Assembly (NCBI GenBank): GCA_020152595.1
Contig: JAIGNY010000476.1
Span: forward strand, 1,206,001 to 1,270,000
Reading direction: 5' to 3'
DNA length: 64,000 nucleotides
DNA from: Chiridota heheva
Lineage: Eukaryota; Echinodermata; Holothuroidea; Apodida; Chiridotidae
The first letter of the stretch is position 1. Every line of letters begins with the position of its first letter. Both the position numbers and the translations under genes were made by a program. The notes under the pieces were generated by a model, which did not search any database, was not told the DNA's origin, and worked only from the letters and a program-made list of their open reading frames with translations. This document shows, piece after piece, positions 11,405-23,861 of the stretch.

Positions 11405-13399
11405 TAATACTACTTGTCTTCTGAGGCTTATAAAGTCCTAAAACAAGAGAATGGGATACAGGCTATAATGACCCTCTACAGTATGTTATTCACAATTTTA
11501 AGTGATTTGATTATGTTTTATTGGTGTTCCTGCAATACTCACCATGGAAAAGCCATTGGTATACATGTTGTGCTGTACTTAACGTCACAATCTTTTAAAG
11601 CTCTAAACAGTGGATAGTAAAATATTTGGAAGGTGCATGGGGCTTTCTTTGATAGACATACAAATACTGTATACAAAATAATGAATAAACATGTACTCTA
11701 AAAGAGAACAACTTCAATTGTGCATGAGAGACCCCGAATCACTTGCAAGTACTGTATACAACAATGGTATGGTACTACTGTATATGCTAAGGCTGTACCA
11801 ACTACATGTATTAGAACATTGAAATACACAGCCAAGTTCATATTTTTCAATCACTTTGAAACCAATGGTTGCCTGTATTTTCTTGTATACTAAGAAGTTC
11901 TTAGTATACAATTAAAACGTGGTCTAACACAAGGTTTGGGGAAAAAAATGATTGCTGCTTTTCTGATCTCACAAAATGCCTTTCACTTCATCAAAGACAG
12001 ATAAGATCCTGCAAAAAGCATGAACTGTAAGTACTACTGTACAACTAGTGTGTAGTACTTAGCAGAGATTTGTTATAGCAGGCATATACTGTAGATAACA
12101 CATCCCTGCTTCTAGAACAAAACACTGGCAGCAGCATCTCATTATGTGTAGTAAATGCCATTAATGAACATCAAGTCCCTTAAGGCCCCATTCTCTTGAA
12201 TATTGACACAGAAATTTACCACTCTTTTAGCTTTAGGGTAAAATTAAAAAAACCCATGGTAACAACATCCACCACACACACAAACAAAACATGCATGCAT
12301 TCACCATATGGTACCGCAGATACATTGACCCCATCAACTGACATAAGACGGGGGAGGAAATGTATGAAATCATGAAACATCTCCATTTACAGTACTTTAT
12401 GATTTACATACATTTAGAACACATGGCAATACAAATTCAATATGTACAGTAACATGTATTGAACATCACAAAGTGTACAGTATGAAAAAATGCATTATCA
12501 ATGAATCTAAGGGAAAAGGCTAATGGTAATTAAGGAGAATGCTTCCCAGTACAGTATACAGATAATCCTTCATTTTGACAGTGGCTTATATCCATCCTTG
12601 ATCATAGGCAGTCAGCCATAAAAAGCAATTTTATGGGCAGTCAATTGGGAAGGCTGATTGACTTTAAATGTCAACTAACATACAGTAGCTTACTACTGTA
12701 CTTGTGATCAAGATTTACAGAAAAACAGAAGCAGAGAGCGAACCAAATGTTTGGTCGCATATAATTTGATGTCACAATAAATAAAGCCTCATTTATTTAA
12801 GTGCATGATAAATTTCTTTTCACTTTTGGCCCTGTTACTGTATATAAGGTTTCATAGAATATTTCACAGCTGATGACTCTGAATATGAATAAATACTGTT
12901 GTTTCTAAATATGAATAAGAATAATCGTCATATTGTTAGGTATTTAATCATACATAGCAATGATCATAAACATACTAATGGAGGAGGGGCAATTGCCCAC
13001 TTATTCCCAACAATGTCTTGCGCCACAAAGTATATGTTTGGTTTGTTGATGTCTAACGGCACAAAGAATACCTTTTCATTTCAGTACATACTGTAACAAT
13101 AGAGGGATTTCATCACGTGACTCAGTAACTCAACTGGACTCCAGTTTGCAGGGCAGCATCGTCGTTGTGTTTCACGCATCTTCACACAGCAGTTATATCA
13201 CACGTACAACAAACATACTACATGCTAACCTACATATTTTACCTGTACCACTTCAGCGAATACTGATTGTAATTTTTTGCTCGCTTCCGATTTTTTTGCT
13301 CACTTTCAATTTTTCTTCCTATTTTCCTTAAGTAAGTTATATTTTCACCGGGTATACAAAGAGTAACTTTAACATTAACGCCATCTGATTGTTCGTTAT

Positions 13400-15938
13400 A
13401 CTCAGACTAAGCTTGCACGGTTCTGCTGCAAACTTTTAACCATAAAACCGGTTTTTCACCCATAATGTAAACAAGCTTTGAACATAAAGTTCATTACAGT
13501 TACTATAACTGCAGTGTACTGTACTGTTATATGATTGCTGCTTACGTTGTTTTTATCAGTAATTTCTGTAAATAATGTTGAAAATGATAACGGAGGCATT
13601 GATAAATAAAATGTATTAATAAACTATAATGTTGTTTGCATGTAAAGTGATTTTATATACCCCATTTGCCCCTCAAATTATGCAGATTTTACCGTTTTGT
13701 CAGTATATGTCCTAAGGCAGTCACGTAAAAAAAGGTGGGAAAAGGCTATGTCGACAAGCCATCTATATGCCCTTATTTGCTCACGATTTCTAATACATAG
13801 TTACGATTTTAATTTTCTTACATATAAAAAGAAAAGAAATTTGTCAGATACTTGTAAAACGATCAATTAAGCATCTTAATGCATCATCTAAGTTACGGTG
13901 TGATGCTAGCCATCGTATACTTGATCAGTGATCACGCAGTACAATTGTTGTTGATTTGCATATAACCTACGGCGGGAAAATCTTACAGTTCAGATCCCAC
14001 CCACTTGATACTCAATATTTCTTTGAAACATTAACCATGGCCAGGCTGTGGCTCCTATTTGAAAAAATAATAATAGATCAATACAAAAAATCCTCATAAA
14101 TCATGCATACCTCGTGTTATTTTTCAAGTTTAACAAACATTCTTGCTATGCTTTTACTTTAAATAGGCCCGGTCGTTTGCGCATCGAGGTGGCATTTTAT
14201 ACTCAAGCCACCAAAGGTTCCCACCCTATAGCCTTATAAGGTATTCGCCTTCTTCAATGCGCTATAAAACTGTGTGAATTATGGTAGTGTAATAAGGCAG
14301 AGAAGAAAATGCCCGCTACTGAAAAATAGTGTCCCACTCCCGACCAAATTTGTATTTTCTTCATAAAAATTAATAATACTAAAAGTCTGTACGGATCAGG
14401 ATTAAAAATTAAATTAAAATACATTGTATTTCATCAAACTAGACCTTGTTTCAGCAAGGAGCTATGAAAAACATTTTCTTTTTACAACATATGCCACGCA
14501 CCCTAGCAAAAGCAATTCTTCGGCACTCTGCAGATAAGTTGAACATTGATTTGAAACATTTACCAATAATAAACAATATTTTTGGTCATAAAATCTTGAA
14601 AAATCTTATAAAACAGCAAAACACATCTGTAATGGAACAGTCTGTTTGTACTTTCTACTTGTAAAACGGTATGCAGAGCGGAATGCAGAGATAATATTAT
14701 CAATTTATGCATACCAAAAGGCTATCACTTAAACGGGTCTGCAAAAAACCTATATAAACTCGCTCCACTTCGAACCAATGAAATCATTTGAACTTGTACC
14801 CCCAAGCAAATAACACGTGGTATGGGTCAGTTACATACAACACATGATTGGAACAGAAGATTCCATCGCTCGTAGGCTACTACTTCTACTACTATGAGTA
14901 AACATAATTACAGGAGAGCAGACAAAACAAATTAAAACAAAAGGAAATGAAATCTTTCGTTCTTATTAAATCTGAACAACTTTGACCCGGACTGTTGTTC
15001 AAAGGTTTATCATACACATGAAAATGAGATGAGGGGAAGGAATACAACATTTTTGAGGGCATGAATACAAACTTTTTGAGGGAATGAATACAAACTTTTT
15101 AAGGGAATGAATGGTCGTTTTCACTTGCAACCTCATTGTGAAATGTGAACCATACTGGTGATAGCATGGGGATAATCTAACTTCGTTTTTCAGTACATTG
15201 TTATTCCATAACGATCACACAATTAATTCACCCTCCTCTAAACAATGCTAGCTATTTATAGTGACGTTTTTTCAAGGCATAAGCTGTTGAATTAAAACTA
15301 AAAAAATGCAAACCCATTAATTAATTATGTGACTATGACAACACGTGAATTTAGGGTCATTCATGCAAAGTTTCATTTGTATCCAGGGGCCCATAAACAC
15401 ATTAAATAATGTGTTGTAACTTGTACTAGCCCAATGTACATGCATAGGTTCAGTGAGTACAGTAGGGCATGGTTGGGTGTGAATTCCTAAATGGTCTAGT
15501 AATACTTGGCTTGCAATTTGCGATATATTTGTCGCGATTTTTAATAGATTCCCAAGTATTTTAAAAGACAAAAGGAGTAAGGGAAAACATGACTTCATAT
15601 AACTGAATTATGAAGGAATGAATTTGTTGTGGTCACGGAAATATTAGCCCGGAAAGAAGATGCAAATGCATAGCATTATCGAACCTGTTATCTGCAGATA
15701 CATTGTGACTATTTATTTCCAAACATTCTCAATCGTATTTTTTGATTGTATCTGCATAAATATTACATATTTTCACAAATATATCAAAAGATACTACAAA
15801 AAAAAACATGTTTACACAAAGCATAAACTGTCTTTTCATTTAAATAAAACAGATAAAATATGAATCAGACCGAAACCGCAGTTTCCCAAAGCCAGTTTTA
15901 GTTACAAAACCGGTACACCGTGCAAGCTTAACTCAGAC
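13400..15938. mobile_element. 2.5-kb TIR transposon with 8-bp target duplication
   Basis: The element at 13408-15930 begins TAAGCTTGCACGGT and ends with its exact reverse complement ACCGTGCAAGCTTA. Both sides are flanked by the direct 8-bp repeat ACTCAGAC (13400-13407 and 15931-15938). Imperfect ACCGGTTTT words follow each end internally. An 8-bp duplication fits the hAT, P and Merlin classes. No transposase is recognisable inside (short frames at 14446-14664 and 15317-15598 resemble nothing I know), so it is probably non-autonomous or has lost its gene. Confidence 0.82.
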
Positions 15939-15943
15939 AAAGC

Positions 15944-16132
15944 CTAAATATTTGATATAAAGTGCTCGCTGCAAATCCTAGTAAGGCCTACCATAGGGTA
16001 AAAGTCGTTGTGTCGTACAGCAGAAGCCCACTTCGAACGTCGATCAGGATCAGATGGAAATTGAGACAATGTCTTTTTATTCCCCTGCACACATCTACTA
16101 GTGCAAGCGATGGCACAGCAAGATATCAGCAT
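15944..16132 (-). pseudogene. THAP-type zinc-finger fragment
   Basis: The minus-strand frame of 62 residues contains CCAIACTSR near the start, then LSQFPSDPDRRSKW and ICSEHF near the end. This is the C2CH arrangement of a THAP DNA-binding domain (C-x4-C, about 40 residues, C-x2-H), including the conserved F-P and W. The frame stops shortly after CSEHF, so the C-terminal part of the domain (AVPTF box) is absent. A transposon is inserted 5 bp beyond the stop. THAP domains occur in host transcription factors and in P-element-type transposases. This could be one exon of a gene, but no in-frame donor is evident, so a broken copy is likelier. Confidence 0.62.
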
Positions 16133-16439
16133 AATTATCTTACAAAAATAATCTTATATAATAACATGCAAATGCATGTAGGTCTAATTAAGTGTATAGC
16201 AGACAGCAGTGGTTTTGATAAACAAAATGGCGATGTAAACAGTCATGTGACCATGTGACGTCAGCTGAAACACCCTACCTAATACACTTGTCAATTTTTA
16301 TTTACTCATTGTTCCTCCACTCATAATTTCTTCAAACAGGCTATACAGTAGGTCTCTATCAATTATGACTTTAAAGGTACTGAATATGGCGAGGTGTGAA
16401 TTTGACATTTTTACCAGAGCCTAATAATTTTGAACAGAA

Positions 16440-16750
16440 TTCGAGTATTCGGTCATCCGGGCATTTTAAACATCCGGGACTCTTTGTCGGTGAAAATGCG
16501 CTAAGATTTTGCACAAGTGAATACCACGCTTTATTCTACGTACGCACGATACATATGTTTTAAACTTTAAAATGATCTTTTCTTCGATATTTCCTCCACA
16601 TTTGCAACAATTTCCTGCAAAATTACCAAAGGGAACGTAGAGATTTAGGCCTCTAAAGGTGACCGATTTCACACTGGCAGTATTATGGTAAAATGCTTTT
16701 GTTTTCACCGACAATCTGGTTGATCAGATTTACGCAGGTTCTTGTGACGT
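16440..16750. repeat. Inverted-repeat element of about 300 bp
   Basis: TTGTCGGTGAAAA at 16486-16498 is exactly complementary to TTTTCACCGACAA at 16701-16713. Outside these, GAGTATTCGG (about 16443) faces CCGAATACTT (about 16757). This is the layout of a MITE or a decayed fold-back element. The frame between (16466-16714, minus) has no recognisable similarity. Confidence 0.5.
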
Positions 16751-17753
16751 CATCCCGAATACTTGAATAGACTTCAGATTACACCAAAGGCAACTGTTAT
16801 TTCTAAGTTATGGCTGATCAAAGTTTGAAGAATTTTAATTTATGCAAATATGAAGATTTACGAAAAAGACAACAGCTTGAAATATTCCAAAATACAGTCA
16901 TTAAAAATCCACTTCTATTCTTCCTGATTGATTGTGATATGATGAGAACTCAAAACCTCTTGGTCATACTCAAGTGCTCTCAATCAAAGAAAGTTGGGAA
17001 AAATTGCAACACAATAACATAAAGGTAACACTAACAAGTTAAGCTACTGTACGGAAACTCATACATGTAGTTGTTCTGTTTGCATAATTTATTAGGACCT
17101 TAAAATTAAAAATGCTGTAAAATGGTTAATTTCAACCACTTTTTATGCAACTTTTTGCTCCTTTCATGGTTTATGCATATCTTCTTCCATTTAAGCACAA
17201 GTTGTTGCTACCTGTCCAAATATCTTCAATGAAAATTTCATCATGACTTGTCCTTTTTCTTAAAAATTTGTTCCAGCAAATCATAACCACAAACTTACTT
17301 TAGCAAATAATAAGACCAATTAATTTAATTAAAATAACCACTCAACCAGACAAGGACTTCATCCATTGCTATTACGATACTCAATACCAACTTCCACAAC
17401 AACTCAGGACCAGCAGGAGAACTATTACAATGGGGCCAATAATAAAGGAAATTTGATCCTAATTACTTGTGGTTTTCAAAATAAAAAAAATCAAGTAGAG
17501 AAGTCTGACCCGACCTACTTATTTATCAGGCAGGGTCTGACTGTTTAAAACTTTTAGGAGCACAACAATTCATCATATAGCACAAGTCCAACAGTACGGT
17601 AAACTTGCACTAACTACACCACAACTACTTACCAAAATCTTTACAATCACTATTCCTCATAAATCAACTGATTTTGGACTCAGCCCTAATCAATATATCC
17701 AACGTTCATGAATGTTAATGAGGAACATGTATTTGTATAAAATGTTTTCTTAC

Positions 17754-17973
17754 TCTTTAAGGCAAGCCACGGCTTCCTGGGGTTCATGATGGCAGAGTCA
17801 GCCATACACGGCCAGGTCAAAGGTCGTGGTGTCCGTCTGGTTAGATTGATTGCAGTCACACAGTTGTCCCTTTTCTTCTTTTTGCTGGAGTGTCTGCAGC
17901 ACAGCCACCGATGGGAAGACATGGTGGCCCGTGGGAAGGTCACCTGTTCCGGTTTTATACCGAAACTGGAAAG
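17754..17973 (-). CDS. Clathrin-heavy-chain-like exon (N-terminal beta-propeller, first exon seen)
   Basis: The minus-strand exon follows a T-rich tract ending TTTTTTTTAG (17974-17983) and ends before donor GTAAGA (17753 down). Its 220 bp are open and give 73 residues plus one base. It begins LSSFGIKP, then has TMSSHRW, CVTAINL, and ends with MADSAIMNPRKPWLALK. Clathrin heavy chain has L..LGI.P near residue 20, TM.SD.., a V..ID. strand and the hallmark ADSAIMNP then ALK in the same order. The carried-over base joins to the exon at 5323-5481 to continue into GRHFQIFNI. Odd points are a KKKKRD insertion and poor conservation outside the motifs. The initiator exon, expected to encode only about 15 residues, was not found upstream. 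Confidence 0.83.
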
Positions 17974-18121
17974 CTAAAAAAAATATTAAAAAAAACAACA
18001 ACTAAGAGTTAAATGTTTATCAACTGAATCCTACCATACATAAAAATCAAAACTTAATGTTAAAACTGACTGGTCAAACAGATTTTTAGCTCAACACATC
18101 TGGAATAGATTGAGCTCTAAA
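17974..18121. other. Intron sequence upstream of the clathrin-like exon
   Basis: Contains the polypyrimidine tract and AG acceptor (minus strand, 17974-17995) for the exon at 17754-17973. Nothing else is recognised. Confidence 0.6.
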
Positions 18122-21100
18122 ATTAGTCAGTTCCCAGCCTTGCATTAATAAAGTGGTATAACGTCATTCTCTTCAGTCAGAACTCCGCCCACTTTCAGAA
18201 TTTCAAAGTTTTCACGAAACTGATCACTGGATGACACATTTTTCTATAAAGTGGGATGTCACCTGATAACGTTGTAGCAGTAAAGATAGTGAGCTAGGTG
18301 GGAGTTCTTTGATTTCTCTTTCGAATGATACCAATTTTTCCATATTTTCGGATTTCAAATTTTGCGTAATTCTTATTTGGATTTGTGTACGTAAATATTG
18401 GCTTAATTTTATGACCAAATTCTTGCCGAACCCGAGACCAGCTTCCCAGTACCAAATTTGTATGGGCCCGGTGGTGAAAAACGACAGGATTTTGAAGTAA
18501 AAAAAAAGGCAACAATTACAGAGATTAGCATTACATTTTTATCGCGATCAAGAGAAAGTTAGTCAGTCTGGCAGCATGCCTATAAATGGGAACATAAATA
18601 TTCCTATAAATGGGAACATTTTGCTACATGGCAGCTGCCATTTTGTGATATTTTCCATGATTCTTTGCTTCCTAACTTTAAATCCTTATGCAATGTTACA
18701 AATTTCAAATTTCAAATACGTTTGGGAAAAATATGGGAAACTTAAAACTCATGAAAATACCTTCATTATTGTCATGGCTAAAACTTTTCCACTCCCATTT
18801 AATATGTTTACCACGCTGTTTTTGAAATATTAGAAATAATAGACAATAGAGCTAGGATTTTGTTGCAAAGCAGCCATTTTGAAAATTCAAATGTTTTTTA
18901 ACACAATGATTTTTAATATTTAAAGTACATAAATTAGAAACTATGACATTTTATTGCAACATCTAAACAATATGGCTACATGACTTCAATATCCTCCTGT
19001 GTTATAAATGTTCCTATTAATATGCATGCTACTCGACTGTTAGTGTGGTAGCTAGGATGAATTCATCTCTCTGACATAGCTTCGGGCCTAGTGTCATTTG
19101 ATTTGTTTATTTAATGTGCAGCTTTGAATCAAAATGATTGTTCATCATAAGCATACAGTATGTGTTGTATAGTGAGAGACCAGTTACCTTTTTTTTATCA
19201 TTGTTTAGGTTTGAAGTGTGAACAAGGTCTGTTGTGAAAATGAGAATAGTGTGTCCATTCATAGGTACAAATCAACCATGGATCTAGGTTCTATATTTAC
19301 AGGATGAAATTAACAATTAGGTTATTTTCAATGTCAACCTGGTGTGTTGCCGTGTTGGTATGCCGGTCTTTTTTATCATCCTGAAGTACCACATTAGACA
19401 TTAAGGAAATACTTGAGACCAAGATATCTAGACTGCAAATTATCTGCTAGCTTAGGCTTTAGCTTGAGGATTTAAATAAATAATCTGAGTGGTTGTGAAA
19501 ACATTTCCTGTTTATGTGTATGTGTTTTCATTTTCCAATCGAGTTTTTCATTGATAATTTATGTTAATAAGCACTACAAATATTTAAATGTACCTTGCAT
19601 GGGGATTGTTTTTAATAAAAAATAATTTGTTGTGAATATTTTTGTTTATTGTCTGGAACAGTTGAAGAACAGTACTGTATCTGTGTACTGTGTTTATATT
19701 TCAAGGGTATATAAATTGTCAGTATCACAAGTAAACCAAACAGTGAAGAAAAAGTTTCTTCATTCTTTGAATAGCATTATCAATTTTTGTTGCAAGTTAA
19801 TGCCATTGAGCAAGTATGGATATATAGAACACTGGTGAAAATGTATATGTGGTCCTTTTACCATCATATGCCATACAACTAGCTGAAGTATTCTACATAT
19901 TCATACAATGGGTACATGATTATTAACTGCTGTTATGCAAAGTTTTAGACTATTTTGTGAATAATGTGATTTTTTAAGGCAAGTTTTAATTTTAGTATTT
20001 CGGTTTGGAGGTCATTCTCACACTATAAAGTCAGTTTTTCTGACCATCTGAATGTGATTTCCTGCCAAATTCATTCAAAGTCCATAAACAAAATTAAATA
20101 TTTTTCTTTATGTTTGAATCCGTGTAATTTTATTTTGCATAATTTATTAAATTACTATTATAGTAAACTACCAAAATAATCATGTTGATGCTGATGAAAA
20201 TCTATATCAATGGGCCTACATATTAAGAAGTTGGAAAAAAGTACATGATATCAGGGATTTGTTATTTGTTATAATAAATCCCTAGTGAAATGGTATTTTA
20301 GCAGTATAAGGAAATATAAATGTATTTAACCCTATATATCATAGCAAAAGAATAGTGAAAATACTACTGCACAGGCTGAATTTTAGAATTTCATTATTGA
20401 CACCACATTACATACACCAAGGTTCTAATTTTCAAACCCTGCATACGCTTGAGTGTATTGTATTCAATTGCCTCAAGAAGCTCTGTCGTCACTAAATATC
20501 ATTCATTTTATTCTGAATTTGATATATAATTAACAGTCTCATATAATCTGAAGTATAAGAAACTTTACTAAGGGTTTGTGGAAACATCAAACGCCATGTG
20601 TAGTACAGTACACTGGTACATGCGAGATTAGGATACCGATACCATGTGACTGCACATTGCCTAAACATGATATGAATCGTATGATATTAGCGAAATCAAC
20701 ATGGTTCCTCTGAAAATAAGTACAAAACTTGCGAACCTCTGACTGGCTTCTTCTGATTTTCATACTAATTTTCAAATATTTTGATAGAAAAGGATACAAA
20801 TCACATATGTTAAGATCATGTGGGCCCAAAATTGAGAATGTGGTTTTGACCACGTTTTCCGACACCTGTTTTTTTCCGAATTTTAAATAGTTAAAAATCC
20901 CTCCGATTTTCATTATTTCTTGCTGGAAGTATTTCTTAAAATGTATATGGATAATATTTTCAACCCTTTATCTGCCTAAATTCAATGTATTCATAATGTT
21001 TAAAGCTTTACAGCCTTCGAAAAACAGCATGTTTTAGCTCATTATACATTCATAAATCCGAGTGGGCGGAATACACACAGAAGAGAATCAGCGACTTTTC

Positions 21101-21122
21101 ATGAGGCTGGGAACTGACTGAA
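18122..21122. mobile_element. Candidate 3-kb element bounded by inverted repeats
   Basis: AGTCAGTTCCCAGCCT at about 18125-18140 is exactly complementary to AGGCTGGGAACTGACT at about 21103-21118. Inward, ATTCTCTT and CCGCCCACT are also shared in inverted order, giving about 75 bp of imperfect terminal repeat. No clean target duplication is visible (AAAT-like words on both sides). The inside, including the 108-residue minus frame at 20587-20913, matches no family I know. Confidence 0.5.
18898..18948. repeat. 45-bp dispersed repeat, copy 1
   Basis: ACACAATGATTTTTAATATT followed by AAGTACATAAATTAGAAAC recurs with one or two changes at 23559-23605 in the same orientation. Function unknown. Confidence 0.7.
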
Positions 21123-23260
21123 ATTGCTTGAGTTTTCTTTTTTCTTTGAGATTTTGCAGTATGGGTATATTTGCCTCAGGCTTCATTCTAGCGTGCATTT
21201 CCCTCTGTTTTTTCTAATATTCTATTTATGTGAAATTTGCATTACAAAAATTTAATTCAAAGATCTGAACCTGTGTAAAAGGGGCACAAATCATTTCATT
21301 GTGTCTTACATGTACCAAAAAACTAATTACTATCAGCAAAGTATATTTGCAGATGTACAGTAAAAGTGATTTTTGCTCAAATTTCCCTCTTTTAATAGTT
21401 TTTTTAGTCTTTTTTTATTGTATCATTAAAAAGTAGCGTTATTATTATTGTGTGGATGGTTTAAAAGGGGGGCAATGTTAGGAAAATTTAGCATATTATT
21501 GATTTACAATTGAATAATAGATTTGTAATCCCCTTACTTACAACACACCTCCATTGCAGTGGGCAGAGATTCAGTCTATTATACTAGGGTCACTGAGTTC
21601 AATTCCTGGTGAAAGCTGTTTCATTTTTTTTAAAGGAAACGTTTTACAGTTCGGTCAAAACTTTGAACATTGAAGAAAATGTAAATCTATACAAAAAAAT
21701 TCAATTGGGGAAACATTCAAGCGTTTTTTACCATTGTCTGAAGTGTTAGGTCATTACGTGCTGGTTCACAGTGTGAAGAAATTCTTAGAGAAAGAAATAC
21801 ATACTGTACAAATAAAGAATAAAAAACCATTGAGTGCTAACAATCATGCATGACCAATGCATTGATATTTAGATGTTCATGTGGCCAGTCGCAAGCATTA
21901 ATCCATCTATGGCACTTTTCTGGTATAGCGCAGGGGAGTTTTAACAAAAGGAATAAAAAATCCATTTGGTAATCATTCTGGACAACGGGAATAAGATTTA
22001 CAAATTCCGTAGGTGCAAGTTTTGTTTTCATCTTGTCTGTCACTCAGTCTGTGTGTGCAGAAATTTGTTTTGTGCAGTATATTGCATTGACTGCTGGAGC
22101 TAGCTGTACTGTAAACATAACGCGTTGGATTTTTGCCCTGGGCGTTTAGTTACATAGATTTTGTTGCTAGACAAATTCATGCAATGATTGCTTGAAAAAG
22201 CTGTCAATTACTGTAACTAACTCAGAGAGGTCAATTCACTTTACACCACATGCATACACAGAATCATAATCATTCAATATGAACACCACAGTGCAGTATG
22301 TCAATGTGGAACTGATTCTGTGTGAACAGCGACATCACACTAAGATTCTTGTTCACACAGTATCTGAACTTTTACAGTTCATTTCTAAACAAACAACGAC
22401 ATTCAAAGTAACTTATAAATACTTTTCGGTTATTAACTTTAATTAGTCTTTTCAAAATGAGCACTAAATCTAGTTCTTTCTAAAAAGAATTTAAGTGGTT
22501 TTCATGGCCATGTTTGTCAAGTTTCCATGCAGCTGCAAAATAGAAATAACACTCAGGACTCTTCAATAAAAGTTCCTTATACAGTTGTACATGTACAGAA
22601 GATGTGGATTGTGGACTATAATAAAATCATAACTAAAATAAAGACTAAATAAGACAAAGTAAAAAAACAAAGCATCACTGATGCAGATCGAAGCTCAACC
22701 TGTGAAATTTTGAGTAAGTGCTGTCGATTGTTTGTAGGTGAGAGTGCCATATATAATTATATTTTTTTAAATGTGTTATCTGCATTCATTAATTTAATCA
22801 CCTCTTTTCTATGTTTCACAAGCTCACACTGTAAGTTGCCATGTCAAGACAAAGAAAATAATTCATGCGAGTATTCGAGTATGATTTGACTCTTGTGATT
22901 TGTCTTTGCACAACCCTCAACCATTTCTAAAAGAGCTGAAATTCACAAAAATCTTGCAAAGGTTTCATTAAATATGCCCATGATGCCCTAAAATAGACAA
23001 AATAAAGAACTTGAAACATTTCTTTAGTAACAGAATGTCTCCCAGAGCCATTACAAAGTTTACACCTCACCTGTAAATCTGAAAAATAGTGATGTCACTT
23101 CCATGGCAGTTAATGATTAGCTTATTAGAAAAGTATTCAGAAATATTTTGACCAATCAGAAAGGCTGATTTATCTCCATGGTAACACAATAGCTTACCTT
23201 GATAAAAGAAACTAATACCTGCATGCAAAGCCATCAGAAGTGAGGGAGCTGGCTGGGGGA
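21123..23260. other. Non-coding stretch, nothing recognised
   Basis: AT-rich sequence without recognisable genes, RNA or transposon ends. The minus frame at 21837-22043 has no similarity I can name. Confidence 0.5.
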
Positions 23261-23261
23261 G

Positions 23262-23605
23262 GGGGTTGGTTGGTTTAGTTTGTTGATGTTTAATGGCACC
23301 AGGAGGGTCAAATGTGACAAAGGAGCCTTTCCATGTGGAGCCGTTAGTGAAGAAAAAGGAGTAGTCGTGGAAAAGTTCACTGATTAAATTTGGTGTGTGG
23401 TTTTGCTACTGGTTTGAGAAGAAGTGATTTAAATTCAGGACATATTGAATGAGGGGAAGGACAGAAACTGTGGGTGGGAATATTTTGGGATCCATGAAAT
23501 ATGTCAAGACTTAGTTTAAACTTTGCTATGGAATGTGCTGAACAATGAATTCATGCACACAATGATTTTTAATATTTCAAGTACATAAATTAGAAACTAT
23601 GTGTT
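23262..23605. repeat. Second copies of two dispersed repeats
   Basis: 23262-23400 resembles the insertion at 3921-4172 (TTGGTTTAGTTTGTTGATG, GGCACCA, GAGGGTCAAAT). 23559-23605 repeats the 45-bp word found at 18898. The sequence between them is unremarkable. Confidence 0.6.
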
Positions 23606-23861
23606 CATCCACTTCCGTCCCGGTCGCATGTAGTCAGATAAGATCTGACGGTAGTATACACTATAACCACTACATGGCTGCTATACACAGTCAAAAAACA
23701 CTATCTACTTGAAACTGCATTGGCTTATCATAGAAGCCTATGCGCTAGAATAATTACGCCTTTCCGCAATGATCAGAGGTTAAGGTTTTAAGGTTTAAGG
23801 TTAAGGTTTTAGACAATGCTTTCATCAACATGGAATACTTTTACATAATACTAAATAAATA

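Larger units (their letters stand above)
5482..17753 (-). other. 12.3-kb intron of the clathrin-like gene
   Basis: This phase-1 intron is defined by the donor GTAAGA at 17753 and the acceptor CTTTCCAG at 5482-5489 on the minus strand. Parts not listed separately (5490-6120, 7095-8465, 8600-10455, 11410-13395, 16750-17750) are AT-rich and show no gene, RNA or recognisable transposon. A 23-bp repeat (about three copies, words AATACAAACTTTTT and GAGGGAATG) lies at 15036-15112. Confidence 0.75.

Noticed and set aside
17786-18001. Alternative frames over the first clathrin-like exon (plus 63 residues, minus 67 residues)
   Set aside because: They do not match the clathrin motifs and end before the splice donor; the minus frame that continues into the second exon is the supported one.
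20587-20913. 108-residue minus-strand frame
   Set aside because: No motif, no signal, AT-rich composition like its surroundings; probably chance.
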